Of a stretch of 32,704 nucleotides of DNA, positions 9,325-18,029 are shown piece by piece. This DNA is from Clostridiales bacterium. Its GTDB lineage: Bacteria; Bacillota; Clostridia; Oscillospirales; Acutalibacteraceae. A program made the translations under genes and the position numbers. Each line of letters opens with the position of its first letter. Position 1 is the stretch's first letter. Where the stretch lies: positions 1-32,704 of the forward strand of contig JAILLJ010000027.1 in NCBI GenBank assembly GCA_024693205.1, in the 5' to 3' direction. Below the pieces are notes generated by a model. It worked only from the letters and a program-made list of their open reading frames with translations. It made no database searches and was not told the DNA's origin.

Positions 9325-10710
9325 TTGACGTCAATAGATGAACTTCTTAAAAAAGTCAAACGAATACATTTCATCGGAATAGGCGGGAGCGGCATGTGCC
9401 CGCTCGCCGAGATACTGAATAAGGAGGGCTATGAGCTTTCCGGCTCCGACAACAACGACGGAGATACATTAAACAGGATCCGCGCTCTTGGCATCCCGGT
9501 ATTTATGGGACAGCGCGCCGAAAACATAAAGGGAGCGGAGATGATAGTATATACCGCCGCTCTTCTTCCGGACAACCCTGAGCTTGTGGCCGCCAAAGGA
9601 TCGGGCATACCGACCTTTGAGCGTTCAAAGCTTTTCGGAGCGATAACGAGGATGTACGGCAACTGCATCGGAGTTTGCGGAACACACGGAAAGACGACGA
9701 CGACGTCAATGCTTTCCCAGATAATGATAGAATCGGGCTGTGATCCGACGTGTGTGATAGGCGGAAAGCTCCCGCTGACCGGCACTAACGGCAGAGTGGG
9801 GCATACCGACCTCATGATATGCGAGGCGTGTGAATTTGTCGATACGTTCCTCGATCTTTCGCCCGACACGGCGGTGATACTTAACATCGACGCCGACCAC
9901 CTCGATTATTTCAAGACGGTAGACAATCTCATAGCGTCGTTTACTAAATTCTCGAACATCACGACAAAAAACATCGTATATAACGGCGACGACGAGAGGA
10001 CATTAAAGGCACTCGAAAGCGTAAAGGATAAAAACATGATAAGCTTCGGCAAGGGCGAAGACTGCGACTATACGGCGAAAAATATCGTGATGAATAGCGC
10101 GTTTCCGGAGTTTGACGTCGTTTATAAGGGAGAGACGCTCGGACGTGTTTCGCTTAAGGTGCCGGGGATCCATAACGTGTACAACGCTCTCGCGGCGATC
10201 GCGGCGGCGAGGCTCAACGGAGTCGAATTTTCCGACATAAAGAAGAGCATTTCAAACTTCCACGGAGCGGGCAGGCGCTTTGAGATACTCGGAAAATGTA
10301 ACGGCGTAACGATAGCCGACGACTATGCCCATCATCCGAAGGAGATCGAGGTCACGTTGACGGCGGCAAAGGAGATGGACTACAAAAGGGTCTGGGCTGT
10401 TTTCCAGCCGTTCACATATTCGCGAACGGCAATGCTGATAGACGACTTTGCAAAAGCCCTGAAGATCGCCGACAGGATAGTGATGACCGAGATAATGGGC
10501 TCGCGCGAAAGAAACACATACGACGTCCACACCTCCCAGCTTGCCGCTAAGATCGACGGCAGCGTATGGTTCGACACCTTTGAGGAGGTCGCGCAGTATA
10601 TCGTCGATAACGCGGAGGACGGCGACCTTGTGATAACGCTCGGATGCGGCGATATCTACAAGGCGGCAAAGCTTATGATAAAAAAATATAAGCAGCAGGG
10701 CGACTGCTGA
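9325..10710 (+). CDS. murC: UDP-N-acetylmuramate--L-alanine ligase
   Basis: VKRIHFIGIGGSGMCPLAEILNKEGYELSGSD; GVCGTHGKTTTTSMLSQI; INIDADHLDYF; ADDYAHHPKEIEVTL. ORF track starts at 9283; the in-frame TTG at 9325 preceded by aaagggtg fits MurC N-termini better. Confidence 0.95.
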   Translation: MTSIDELLKKVKRIHFIGIGGSGMCPLAEILNKEGYELSGSDNNDGDTLNRIRALGIPVFMGQRAENIKGAEMIVYTAALLPDNPELVAAKGSGIPTFERSKLFGAITRMYGNCIGVCGTHGKTTTTSMLSQIMIESGCDPTCVIGGKLPLTGTNGRVGHTDLMICEACEFVDTFLDLSPDTAVILNIDADHLDYFKTVDNLIASFTKFSNITTKNIVYNGDDERTLKALESVKDKNMISFGKGEDCDYTAKNIVMNSAFPEFDVVYKGETLGRVSLKVPGIHNVYNALAAIAAARLNGVEFSDIKKSISNFHGAGRRFEILGKCNGVTIADDYAHHPKEIEVTLTAAKEMDYKRVWAVFQPFTYSRTAMLIDDFAKALKIADRIVMTEIMGSRERNTYDVHTSQLAAKIDGSVWFDTFEEVAQYIVDNAEDGDLVITLGCGDIYKAAKLMIKKYKQQGDC

Positions 10711-10742
10711 GGAGCTTAAAATAAAGGAAGGAGAGCGAAGAA

Positions 10743-13700
10743 ATGAAATATACGATAAACCGAAAGAATTATAAGAGCTTCAAGACGTTTGAACAAAACA
10801 AGAGGGCGGCAAGGTCATATTTTATACCTTATTCATCCGCCGCGGCTCTTAAGGACACGCCGTTCCGCGACGAAAGAAATTCGTCCGACATGGTAAAGGT
10901 CCTTTCGGGCGAATGGGATTTCAAGTATTATTCCGATATCGCCGATATGCCGCGATCCGTCGAAACGGCGGAGATAAGCTTCGATACGGTAAAGGTACCG
11001 TCGACGTGGCAAAGGACAGGCTATGAGCCTCCCGTATATATCAACTGCGCCTATGCCTTCGATGAAACGCCTCCGAATCTTCCCGAAAACATGTCGGCGG
11101 CGATCTATCGCACGTTTTTTGACGTAAACGATCTTACAAAAAAATACATACTTGCCTTTTTGGGCGTAATACCATGTATCGACGTCTACATAAACGGCGA
11201 ATATGTGGGCTACAGCGAGGGCGCTCACAACACCGCGGAATTCGATATAAACGATTTCGTCGCCGAGGGTAAAAACGAGCTTGTCGCCGTCGTTTACAAA
11301 TGGTCGACGGGAACATATCTCGAATGTCAGGATATGTTCAGAGAAAACGGCATTTTCAGAGACGTCCTGCTTTATGAGATGCCGGCGGGCTTCATAAATG
11401 ATTTCGGGATAAAGACAAAGAAGGTCGGTCAGTATTACAGCCTTTCGCTCTCCGTTTCTCTTTTGGGAGAATACGAGGGGTGCTTTGTCGACGTTTCGCT
11501 CGAAAAGGACGGCACGGTCATCGCCGCGGACAGCGTCGAGGCAAAGGAGCTTTCCGAAATATCGTTCGGAAAGCTTGACGTAAAGGAATGGAACGCCGAG
11601 ATACCGGAGCTTTATCAGCTTTATATAACTCTCAAAAAGGACGGACAAGAGATCGAAACGGTGAGAAATTTCACCGGCTTCAAGCATATCGAGATAGACG
11701 GAACCACCTTCCTTTTCAACGGTAAAAACATAAAAATAAAGGGCGTGAACCATCACGACACAGATCCCGTGACCGGCTACGTCATGACAATAGACGATAT
11801 CATCAAGGATATCCGTCTCATGAAGCTGTTCAACGTCAACGGCGTAAGGACGTCTCATTATCCGCCCGATCCTCAGTTCATGACGCTTTGCGACATATAC
11901 GGACTTTATGTCGTGGACGAGGCGGATATCGAGACTCACGGCTGCGGAGTAGAGCCGATAAACGACATAAATGCGATAAGCCACAGCATAAAATGGCTCC
12001 CGCGTTACATCGACAGAGTGTCGCGCATGTACGAGCGCGACAAGAACCACCCCTCCGTAACGATGTGGTCGCTCGGCAACGAGGCCGGCGGATATAAGTG
12101 CCAGGACGGCTGCTTCGATTATCTTCAGAGCGTCTGCCCTGAGATCCCCGTTCACTACGAGGGCGTTTCGAGGACGGCGCGCCACGCGTATTCCGTGATG
12201 TCCGAGATGTACACCCATCCCGACGACCTTATACTCGTCCGCGACAGAAAGAGAAAGAAATGCTATACCGACAAGCCGTTCTTCCTCTGCGAATACTGCC
12301 ACGCGATGGGCGTCGGCCCCGGCAGTCTCAGCGACTATTGGGATATCATTTATTCCGACGATATATTCATGGGCGGCTGTATCTGGGAATGGGCGGATCA
12401 CGCGGTCTATCATGAAAGCGGAAAATACAAATACACCTACGGCGGCGACCACGGCGAGAAGAAGCATGACGGGAATTTCTGCGTCGACGCGCTCTTCTAT
12501 CCCGACAGGACGCCGCATACAGGCGCCTATGAGATGAAAAACGTCTACCGTCCCGTAATGGCGTCATACGACAAAAAGGCCGATGTGTTCAAATTTCTGA
12601 ATACAAACCGTTTCCGCGCCGCCGATTATCTTTCGATCTCGTGGCAGCTTTTCAAAAACGGGGAACCGCTGACAAACGGAGAGTTCTCTCTCCCGATAGA
12701 GCCGCAGCAGGAAAAGAATTTCCGCATCGAGCTTCCCGAAATGACAGACGGCGAATATTATATTGTTTTCACATATCTTGACGGCGCGACAGAGGTCGCA
12801 AAGGAGATGATAAACCTTTGCGGCGAGATGCCTGTCCTCAAAGCGCCCGAGTGCAAAAAAGCGTCCCTGACCGATGAAAACGGATTTGTGACGGTAAAGA
12901 CAAGCGCAGGAAAAGCTGTATTCGACAAGGCGGACGGAGCTATGATCTCCTATGAGATAAACGGAAAAGAGATGCTGAACAAAACGCCCGCCGCTTACAG
13001 GGGCTTTACCGCCAATCTTTTCCGCGCCTCCCTCGACAACGACGATAGGAAAAAAGACGAATGGGCAAAGAACGGCCTCAACGCGTATACTCCCGTTCTT
13101 TCAGCGTTTGAAAGCGGCACGGACACAGATACCGTGTTCGTCAACGCCGACTATAACCTCATTTTCGGCGAACTCAACATAGCGGCAGTCAGGCTGTCAT
13201 ATAAGCTCTACGGCGACGGAACGATAGACGTCGAAGCGTCGGTAACGCCCAAGACTCTCGACTGCGCCGACGACATCCCGCGCTTCGGCGTTATGCTCGA
13301 AATGGACAGGTCGCTCGACAACGTGAGATATTTCGGACTCGGTGAAAAAGAAAATCTTCCCGATTTCACGGCGCAATCCGTCCTCGGGATCTACGACGCG
13401 AAGGTCGACGAGCTATATGAGCCGTACATAAAGCCGCAGGACAACGGCAACCACGGCGGGACGAGATATTTAAAGCTTTCCGACAGCGACGGAGACGGCG
13501 TTGTATTTACGGCGAGCGAAAATCCCTTCAGCTTCAGCGTCCGTCATTTCACACAAAAGCTGCTCTGCGGCGCGAAGCATACAGAGGACGTCGTTGACGA
13601 AAACACAACGGCTGTCAGCATCGACGGCTTTGTAAGAGGCACGGGAACCTCGAGCTGCGGACCCGATACGCTTCCGAAATATAAGGTGGACTGCTCGGCA

Positions 13701-15485
13701 GGTCTTACGTTCGCGTTCAGGATGGCGCCCTTAAAGACGGGATCGGGCGCGAAAACCGCCAAAAAGTCCGAGTCAAAAAAATCGGACGCCCCTAAAGGAT
13801 CAAAAGACGTTTCCGAAGGCGAAACGGAAAATGCGGAGAAAAGCGAAATGTTTGAAATAAAGAAATACGAAAAGACGGTCTACGATACGAAGTTCATCCC
13901 GCGCGCCGTGTCGCCGGAGGAGGTAGGCGTATCGTCAAAGACGATCGAAGAATTTGCCGATATGCTCAACAGCTCGGGCGTTCGTTATCATTCATATATG
14001 ATAATCCGTCACGGCAAGGTCGTCGCGGAGAGCCACCGCTATCCCTTCAATCCCGAAACGCCCCATATAATGTATTCGATAAGCAAGAGCGTCACCTCCT
14101 GCGCGATCGGTCTCGCCATAGAGGAGGGATATCTTACGCTCGACACAAAGGTCGCCGACATCTTCCCCGAATACATAAACGAGGACGAGGCGGAGAAGTT
14201 TTCAAAGATAACGGTCAGACACCTTCTCTCGATGACCGCGGGCAAGGACCCCAACAACATGCTCAACAAGACGAAGGGCCATTGGATAAACCACTTTACG
14301 GACGCCGGATGGTACGGCGAGCCGGGCGAAAAATTCAAGTATATAAATGAAAACATCTACATGCTCTGCGCAATGCTCAAGAGACTTACGGGACAGACGG
14401 TCAGCGAATTTCTGACTCCGCGTCTTTGGGAGCCGCTCGGAGTAAAGACTCCCTATTGGGAGACCGACGAAAACGGGATCGAGTCGGGCGGCTGGGGTAT
14501 TTTCCTGACGCTCGAAGCGTTCGCGAAGTTCCTGCTTGTCTATGAACAAAACGGAAAATTCGAGGACAAACAGATAATACCCGAAAAGTGGGTCGAGGAA
14601 TCGTGCAAGCTCTGGTCAAACAAGGCGCAGCGCGATGACGGCGACTACTCCGGCTACGGCTACTGCTTCTGGATAAGGAGAGCGGACGACGAAAAAACAA
14701 AGGATTACCACGCGTCGGGCGTTTTCGGACAGATAGGACAGATAGATCAAACGAGGGATCTGGTCATCGCCGTAATGAGCGGCGAGACGGACGATTCGCC
14801 TATCTGGAAGGGCATAAATCTCTTTTACAATGACGAAGCGTTCGTGCCGGAGGACAAGTCCCCGACCGAAAACAAGGCGCTCAAAGAAAAGCTCGCTTCC
14901 GTATATATCGACGACGTTCCCTATTCGAGCTACCGCAGTCCGCTCGAAAAGGAAATAAACGACAAGACGGTATTTTTCTCGAAGCCTCTTTTCGCAAATA
15001 TCGCGGGCTTCCCCCCGACGGTGCTCAACATCGTTTCGGTCTATATGACAAAAGACAGAGCGGGAAATATCGACCATGTAAAATTCAGATTTTACGACGA
15101 TTTCTTCCTGTTCCAGTGGCGTGAGGGCGACGAGATATGCTGTATTTTGAGCGGCCTCGACGGGAAATACAGGAGAAGCATGATAACTCTCGCGGGAACG
15201 AGATATACGGCTTGCTCCGCGGCGAAGTGGGTAAACGACGACACGCTCGAACTTTGGATAAGACCTCTTGAGTCGATCGGAAAACGCGTTATGACGTTCC
15301 GCTTCAGCGGCTCCCGCGTGACGCTCGAGATGTACAGCGACCCGACGGTCATGGAAATTCTCGATTCCGTAAGGAAGTACGTTACAAAGATAATCCCGAC
15401 AAAGCACGGCGAGGAAATAACCTCAAAGCTTCTCGACCGCCTTGTGAGTTATATCCAGCCGACGATGAAGGGATATTTGCGCTGA
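10743..15485 (+). CDS. Fusion protein: GH2 beta-galactosidase (about aa 1-1000) + Lys/Ser/Glu-rich linker + class-C beta-lactamase-like serine hydrolase (about aa 1036-1580)
   Basis: GH2: LSGEWDFKYY, VPSTWQRTGYEPPVYIN, HHDTDPVTGYVMT, VTMWSLGNEAGG, KPFFLCEYCHAMG, FRASLDNDD, QDNGNHGGTRYLKL. Linker: GSGAKTAKKSESKKSDAPKGSKDVSEGETENAEKSE. Hydrolase: YSISKSVTS (SxxK), FKYINENIYML (YxN), YHASGVFGQIGQID (HxSG). One uninterrupted reading frame. Confidence 0.93.
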   Translation: MKYTINRKNYKSFKTFEQNKRAARSYFIPYSSAAALKDTPFRDERNSSDMVKVLSGEWDFKYYSDIADMPRSVETAEISFDTVKVPSTWQRTGYEPPVYINCAYAFDETPPNLPENMSAAIYRTFFDVNDLTKKYILAFLGVIPCIDVYINGEYVGYSEGAHNTAEFDINDFVAEGKNELVAVVYKWSTGTYLECQDMFRENGIFRDVLLYEMPAGFINDFGIKTKKVGQYYSLSLSVSLLGEYEGCFVDVSLEKDGTVIAADSVEAKELSEISFGKLDVKEWNAEIPELYQLYITLKKDGQEIETVRNFTGFKHIEIDGTTFLFNGKNIKIKGVNHHDTDPVTGYVMTIDDIIKDIRLMKLFNVNGVRTSHYPPDPQFMTLCDIYGLYVVDEADIETHGCGVEPINDINAISHSIKWLPRYIDRVSRMYERDKNHPSVTMWSLGNEAGGYKCQDGCFDYLQSVCPEIPVHYEGVSRTARHAYSVMSEMYTHPDDLILVRDRKRKKCYTDKPFFLCEYCHAMGVGPGSLSDYWDIIYSDDIFMGGCIWEWADHAVYHESGKYKYTYGGDHGEKKHDGNFCVDALFYPDRTPHTGAYEMKNVYRPVMASYDKKADVFKFLNTNRFRAADYLSISWQLFKNGEPLTNGEFSLPIEPQQEKNFRIELPEMTDGEYYIVFTYLDGATEVAKEMINLCGEMPVLKAPECKKASLTDENGFVTVKTSAGKAVFDKADGAMISYEINGKEMLNKTPAAYRGFTANLFRASLDNDDRKKDEWAKNGLNAYTPVLSAFESGTDTDTVFVNADYNLIFGELNIAAVRLSYKLYGDGTIDVEASVTPKTLDCADDIPRFGVMLEMDRSLDNVRYFGLGEKENLPDFTAQSVLGIYDAKVDELYEPYIKPQDNGNHGGTRYLKLSDSDGDGVVFTASENPFSFSVRHFTQKLLCGAKHTEDVVDENTTAVSIDGFVRGTGTSSCGPDTLPKYKVDCSAGLTFAFRMAPLKTGSGAKTAKKSESKKSDAPKGSKDVSEGETENAEKSEMFEIKKYEKTVYDTKFIPRAVSPEEVGVSSKTIEEFADMLNSSGVRYHSYMIIRHGKVVAESHRYPFNPETPHIMYSISKSVTSCAIGLAIEEGYLTLDTKVADIFPEYINEDEAEKFSKITVRHLLSMTAGKDPNNMLNKTKGHWINHFTDAGWYGEPGEKFKYINENIYMLCAMLKRLTGQTVSEFLTPRLWEPLGVKTPYWETDENGIESGGWGIFLTLEAFAKFLLVYEQNGKFEDKQIIPEKWVEESCKLWSNKAQRDDGDYSGYGYCFWIRRADDEKTKDYHASGVFGQIGQIDQTRDLVIAVMSGETDDSPIWKGINLFYNDEAFVPEDKSPTENKALKEKLASVYIDDVPYSSYRSPLEKEINDKTVFFSKPLFANIAGFPPTVLNIVSVYMTKDRAGNIDHVKFRFYDDFFLFQWREGDEICCILSGLDGKYRRSMITLAGTRYTACSAAKWVNDDTLELWIRPLESIGKRVMTFRFSGSRVTLEMYSDPTVMEILDSVRKYVTKIIPTKHGEEITSKLLDRLVSYIQPTMKGYLR

Positions 15486-15491
15486 ATGTTG

Positions 15492-15520
15492 TTGACTTGA
15501 ACGGCGCATTTTGATAAAAT
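15492..15520 (+). promoter_or_regulatory. Sigma-A-type promoter upstream of lipoprotein gene
   Basis: TTGACT (15492-15497), 17-bp spacer, TAAAAT (15515-15520). Confidence 0.7.
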
Positions 15521-15550
15521 ATCATTATAAAAGCAAGAGGAGAGATATAC

Positions 15551-16465
15551 ATGAAAAAATCGCTTTTAAAAATTTTTGCTCTCGCGCTTTCCGTTTTGAT
15601 GGTACTTTCGTTTGCCGCATGCGGCGGCGATAAGGACGACACGACCGATGTGACCGAGCCCGCGGCGGACACGACCTCTGCAGACGTCATGACCGAAGAA
15701 ACCGGAAACGACGAAACATCCGCTCCCGCCGACGTGACCGAGCCGGAAGAAACTACGGCCGAAGCGACGACGGAAACGACGACTGCGGAAGAAACTACAC
15801 AGGCCGCCCAAAAGGCTCCTTCGGGCAAAGCGGAGATCATTAAATTTTATAACGACGCGACAGCCAAAGCCGTCGAAAAAAAGGCCGCCTTCTCAAAGAC
15901 GAGAGAGACGGGCAGCGAGACATATGACGCGGGTCTTGCGCTCAAGGCGTTCAAGAACATCGTCTATAAGTTCATGGGTATCGGCTCCGAAAACAAATAC
16001 ACAAAGGACGTTGTGAAGGGCGACGAGAGCTACGAAAAATATTTCAAAGCGAGCACCCTTTCCGAATCCGACGTCACCTCCGCGACATGCGACGTGTCCG
16101 GCAAAAATTACGTCATCACTCTTTCGGTTAAAGACGGGTCAAGCTCCGTTATCGACGGACAGTCCGTTTCCCTCAACGCTCCGCTTGACAAGAGCGGTAT
16201 AAGCTCCGGCACGGAGGACAAGGACTATTACGACCACAAGACGGCCCAGTGCGTATATGACGCCATCAACGAGATAGCGGGCAACGCCACTATAAAGGAA
16301 GCATATTCAAGCGCCGTCGTCAAGGCGACAGTTGACAGCGAGACGGGCGAGATCAAAGATATTACCGTGACGTTTGACATTGATTTTGAAATGTCACAGA
16401 TCTACGGCTCCGGCGGAACGGCGAGCGGCACGACTACAGTTAAATTCACGAACTTCAATTATTAA
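15551..16465 (+). CDS. Hypothetical lipoprotein with Thr/Glu-rich linker
   Basis: MKKSLLKIFALALSVLMVLSFAAC lipobox, then DDTTDVTEPAADTTSADV...EETTAEATTETTTAEETTQ low-complexity stretch. SD agaggaga upstream. Confidence 0.9.
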   Translation: MKKSLLKIFALALSVLMVLSFAACGGDKDDTTDVTEPAADTTSADVMTEETGNDETSAPADVTEPEETTAEATTETTTAEETTQAAQKAPSGKAEIIKFYNDATAKAVEKKAAFSKTRETGSETYDAGLALKAFKNIVYKFMGIGSENKYTKDVVKGDESYEKYFKASTLSESDVTSATCDVSGKNYVITLSVKDGSSSVIDGQSVSLNAPLDKSGISSGTEDKDYYDHKTAQCVYDAINEIAGNATIKEAYSSAVVKATVDSETGEIKDITVTFDIDFEMSQIYGSGGTASGTTTVKFTNFNY

Positions 16466-17005
16466 ATGTCTGAATACGATGTAAAAATTGTGCGCTCCGA
16501 CAGAAGGACCTGCGCGATACAGATAGACCGCGATCTTACGGTCGTTTTGAGACTGCCGAAAAACTATCCGGAGTCTCGGATACCCGAGCTTCTCCGTCAG
16601 TACGACGCATGGATAAAAAAGCATATCGAGATAATGCGTTTAAAAAACGAAGCCCGTACTGAGTACGAGCTTACGGACGATGATATAAAAAGGCTGACGG
16701 AGCTTGCGCGGCGGGTGATACCCGAAAAGGTTAAGCATTACAGCAAGATAATGGGGCTGACTCCGACGGGAGTAAAAATAACATCCGCGCATTCGCGCTT
16801 CGGGAGCTGCAGCGGAAAAAACAGTCTTTGTTTTTCATATATCCTTATGCGCTATCCCGACGAAGCGATAGACTATGTCGTCGTGCATGAGCTTGCCCAT
16901 ATAAAGCACCACAACCACAGCAGGTCGTTTTATTCACTCGTCGGAAAATATATGCCCGACTACCGTGAGCGCGAAAAGCTTTTGAGAGGGACGCCGGAGT
17001 TTTAG
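16466..17005 (+). CDS. YgjP/DUF45-like (SprT-like) zinc metallopeptidase
   Basis: Motif VVHELAHIKHHNHSRSFYSLVGKYMPDYRERE (HELAH...NHS.xF); SRFGSCSGKNSLCFSYILMRYP. Confidence 0.92.
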   Translation: MSEYDVKIVRSDRRTCAIQIDRDLTVVLRLPKNYPESRIPELLRQYDAWIKKHIEIMRLKNEARTEYELTDDDIKRLTELARRVIPEKVKHYSKIMGLTPTGVKITSAHSRFGSCSGKNSLCFSYILMRYPDEAIDYVVVHELAHIKHHNHSRSFYSLVGKYMPDYREREKLLRGTPEF

Positions 17006-17010
17006 CGGCG

Positions 17011-17580
17011 TTACCTTAATATAATTTCATCAAGCGGTCTTTTGGGGACAAAATGAGTATTCGTTTTGTCCCTGTAGTATTTTATGTCGCCGTCTGTTTC
17101 GTCGACGATGACGACCTTTTCATTCGGTACGCCGAGGGCGATGACGAGACGGGGAACGATGTTTTCGCGAAGACGAAGGAGCGAGGAGACCTTTTCTTTG
17201 TTAAAGCTTCCGATCATGCAGGCTCCTATTCCCTTTTCGGACGCGCCGAGAACTATCGTCTGGGCGCATATCCCGACGTCGACCTCCGGCGACTCCGGGC
17301 TGATCGTTTTGTCGTAACAGACTATGATATAGCCCGAAGGCTCGTTTCCCTTGAACGGCGGTTTGTTCTCTTTATAGTATCCCGCCCACGCGAGACACGG
17401 AAAGATTTCGTCGCACATATCCTTTTCACAGACACAGGCGAATTTGAGCGGCTGTCTGTTGGCTGTCGACGGAGTAAAGCGGCAAAGCTCGACAAGGTAT
17501 CTCAAAAGATCGGGGCTGAGCGCTTCGCCTCCTTTGAAATTTCGGTAGCTTCTTGTCTTTTTTACAAGCTCGGAAAACAT
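17011..17580 (-). CDS. Nitroreductase family protein
   Basis: MFSELVKKTRSYRNFKGGEALSPDLLRYLVELCRFTPSTANRQPLKFACV...ALGASEKGIGACMIGSFNKE-type core (VLGASEKGIGACMIG)...ALGVPNEKVVIVDE. Start at the Met preceded by aaaggaggag, downstream of the ORF-track start. Confidence 0.9.
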   Translation of the reverse strand: MFSELVKKTRSYRNFKGGEALSPDLLRYLVELCRFTPSTANRQPLKFACVCEKDMCDEIFPCLAWAGYYKENKPPFKGNEPSGYIIVCYDKTISPESPEVDVGICAQTIVLGASEKGIGACMIGSFNKEKVSSLLRLRENIVPRLVIALGVPNEKVVIVDETDGDIKYYRDKTNTHFVPKRPLDEIILR

Positions 17581-17712
17581 TTTCTCTCCTCCTTTTTTAT
17601 AAAATATATCATCATAAAAACGAAACGTCAATTAAATCTTGCAAGATATGACGCATTGTGATAAAATACAATATTGCAGTATGCTTTGAAAGGACGGCGA
17701 AAACGTCAGATC

Positions 17713-17931
17713 ATGAAACAGGCTTTATTCAACAAGGGGATAGTCGAACCGAAATGCAGGCACTGCGAATACGGCCGTCTGACTCCCGACGGCGAAACGG
17801 TGCTGTGTATAAAAAGAGGCATTATGGAAGCCGATTCTTCATGCCGCTCGTTTTCTTACGATCCGCTTAAAAGGATACCCCGGAAGGCGCCGAAGATACC
17901 GGAATATTCCGCCGACGATTTTTCCATATAA
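17713..17931 (+). CDS. Small conserved-looking Cys-containing protein, function unknown
   Basis: MKQALFNKGIVEPKCRHCEYGRLTPDGETVLCIKRGIMEADSSCRSFSYDPLKRIPRKAPKIPEYSADDFSI; four Cys as CxxC...C...C. Start uncertain (ORF-track TTG at 17674 is possible). Confidence 0.7.
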   Translation: MKQALFNKGIVEPKCRHCEYGRLTPDGETVLCIKRGIMEADSSCRSFSYDPLKRIPRKAPKIPEYSADDFSI

Positions 17932-17957
17932 CTTTTAAAATAAAGTTTTTCATCCGA

Positions 17958-17987
17958 TTGACAACAGTCGCGCGCATGTAATATAAT
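17958..17987 (+). promoter_or_regulatory. Sigma-A-type promoter of DUF1846 gene
   Basis: TTGACA (17958-17963), 18-bp spacer, TATAAT (17982-17987). Confidence 0.85.
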
Positions 17988-18029
17988 TGTTTTATTCAAG
18001 TAAATCGTTCAAGCGTCGGAGGTGGGTGT

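Noticed and set aside
10833-12518. 561-aa minus-strand ORF opposite the GH2 domain
   Set aside because: Shadow ORF: the real frame carries all GH2 motifs; the antisense product has no recognisable motif and no SD.
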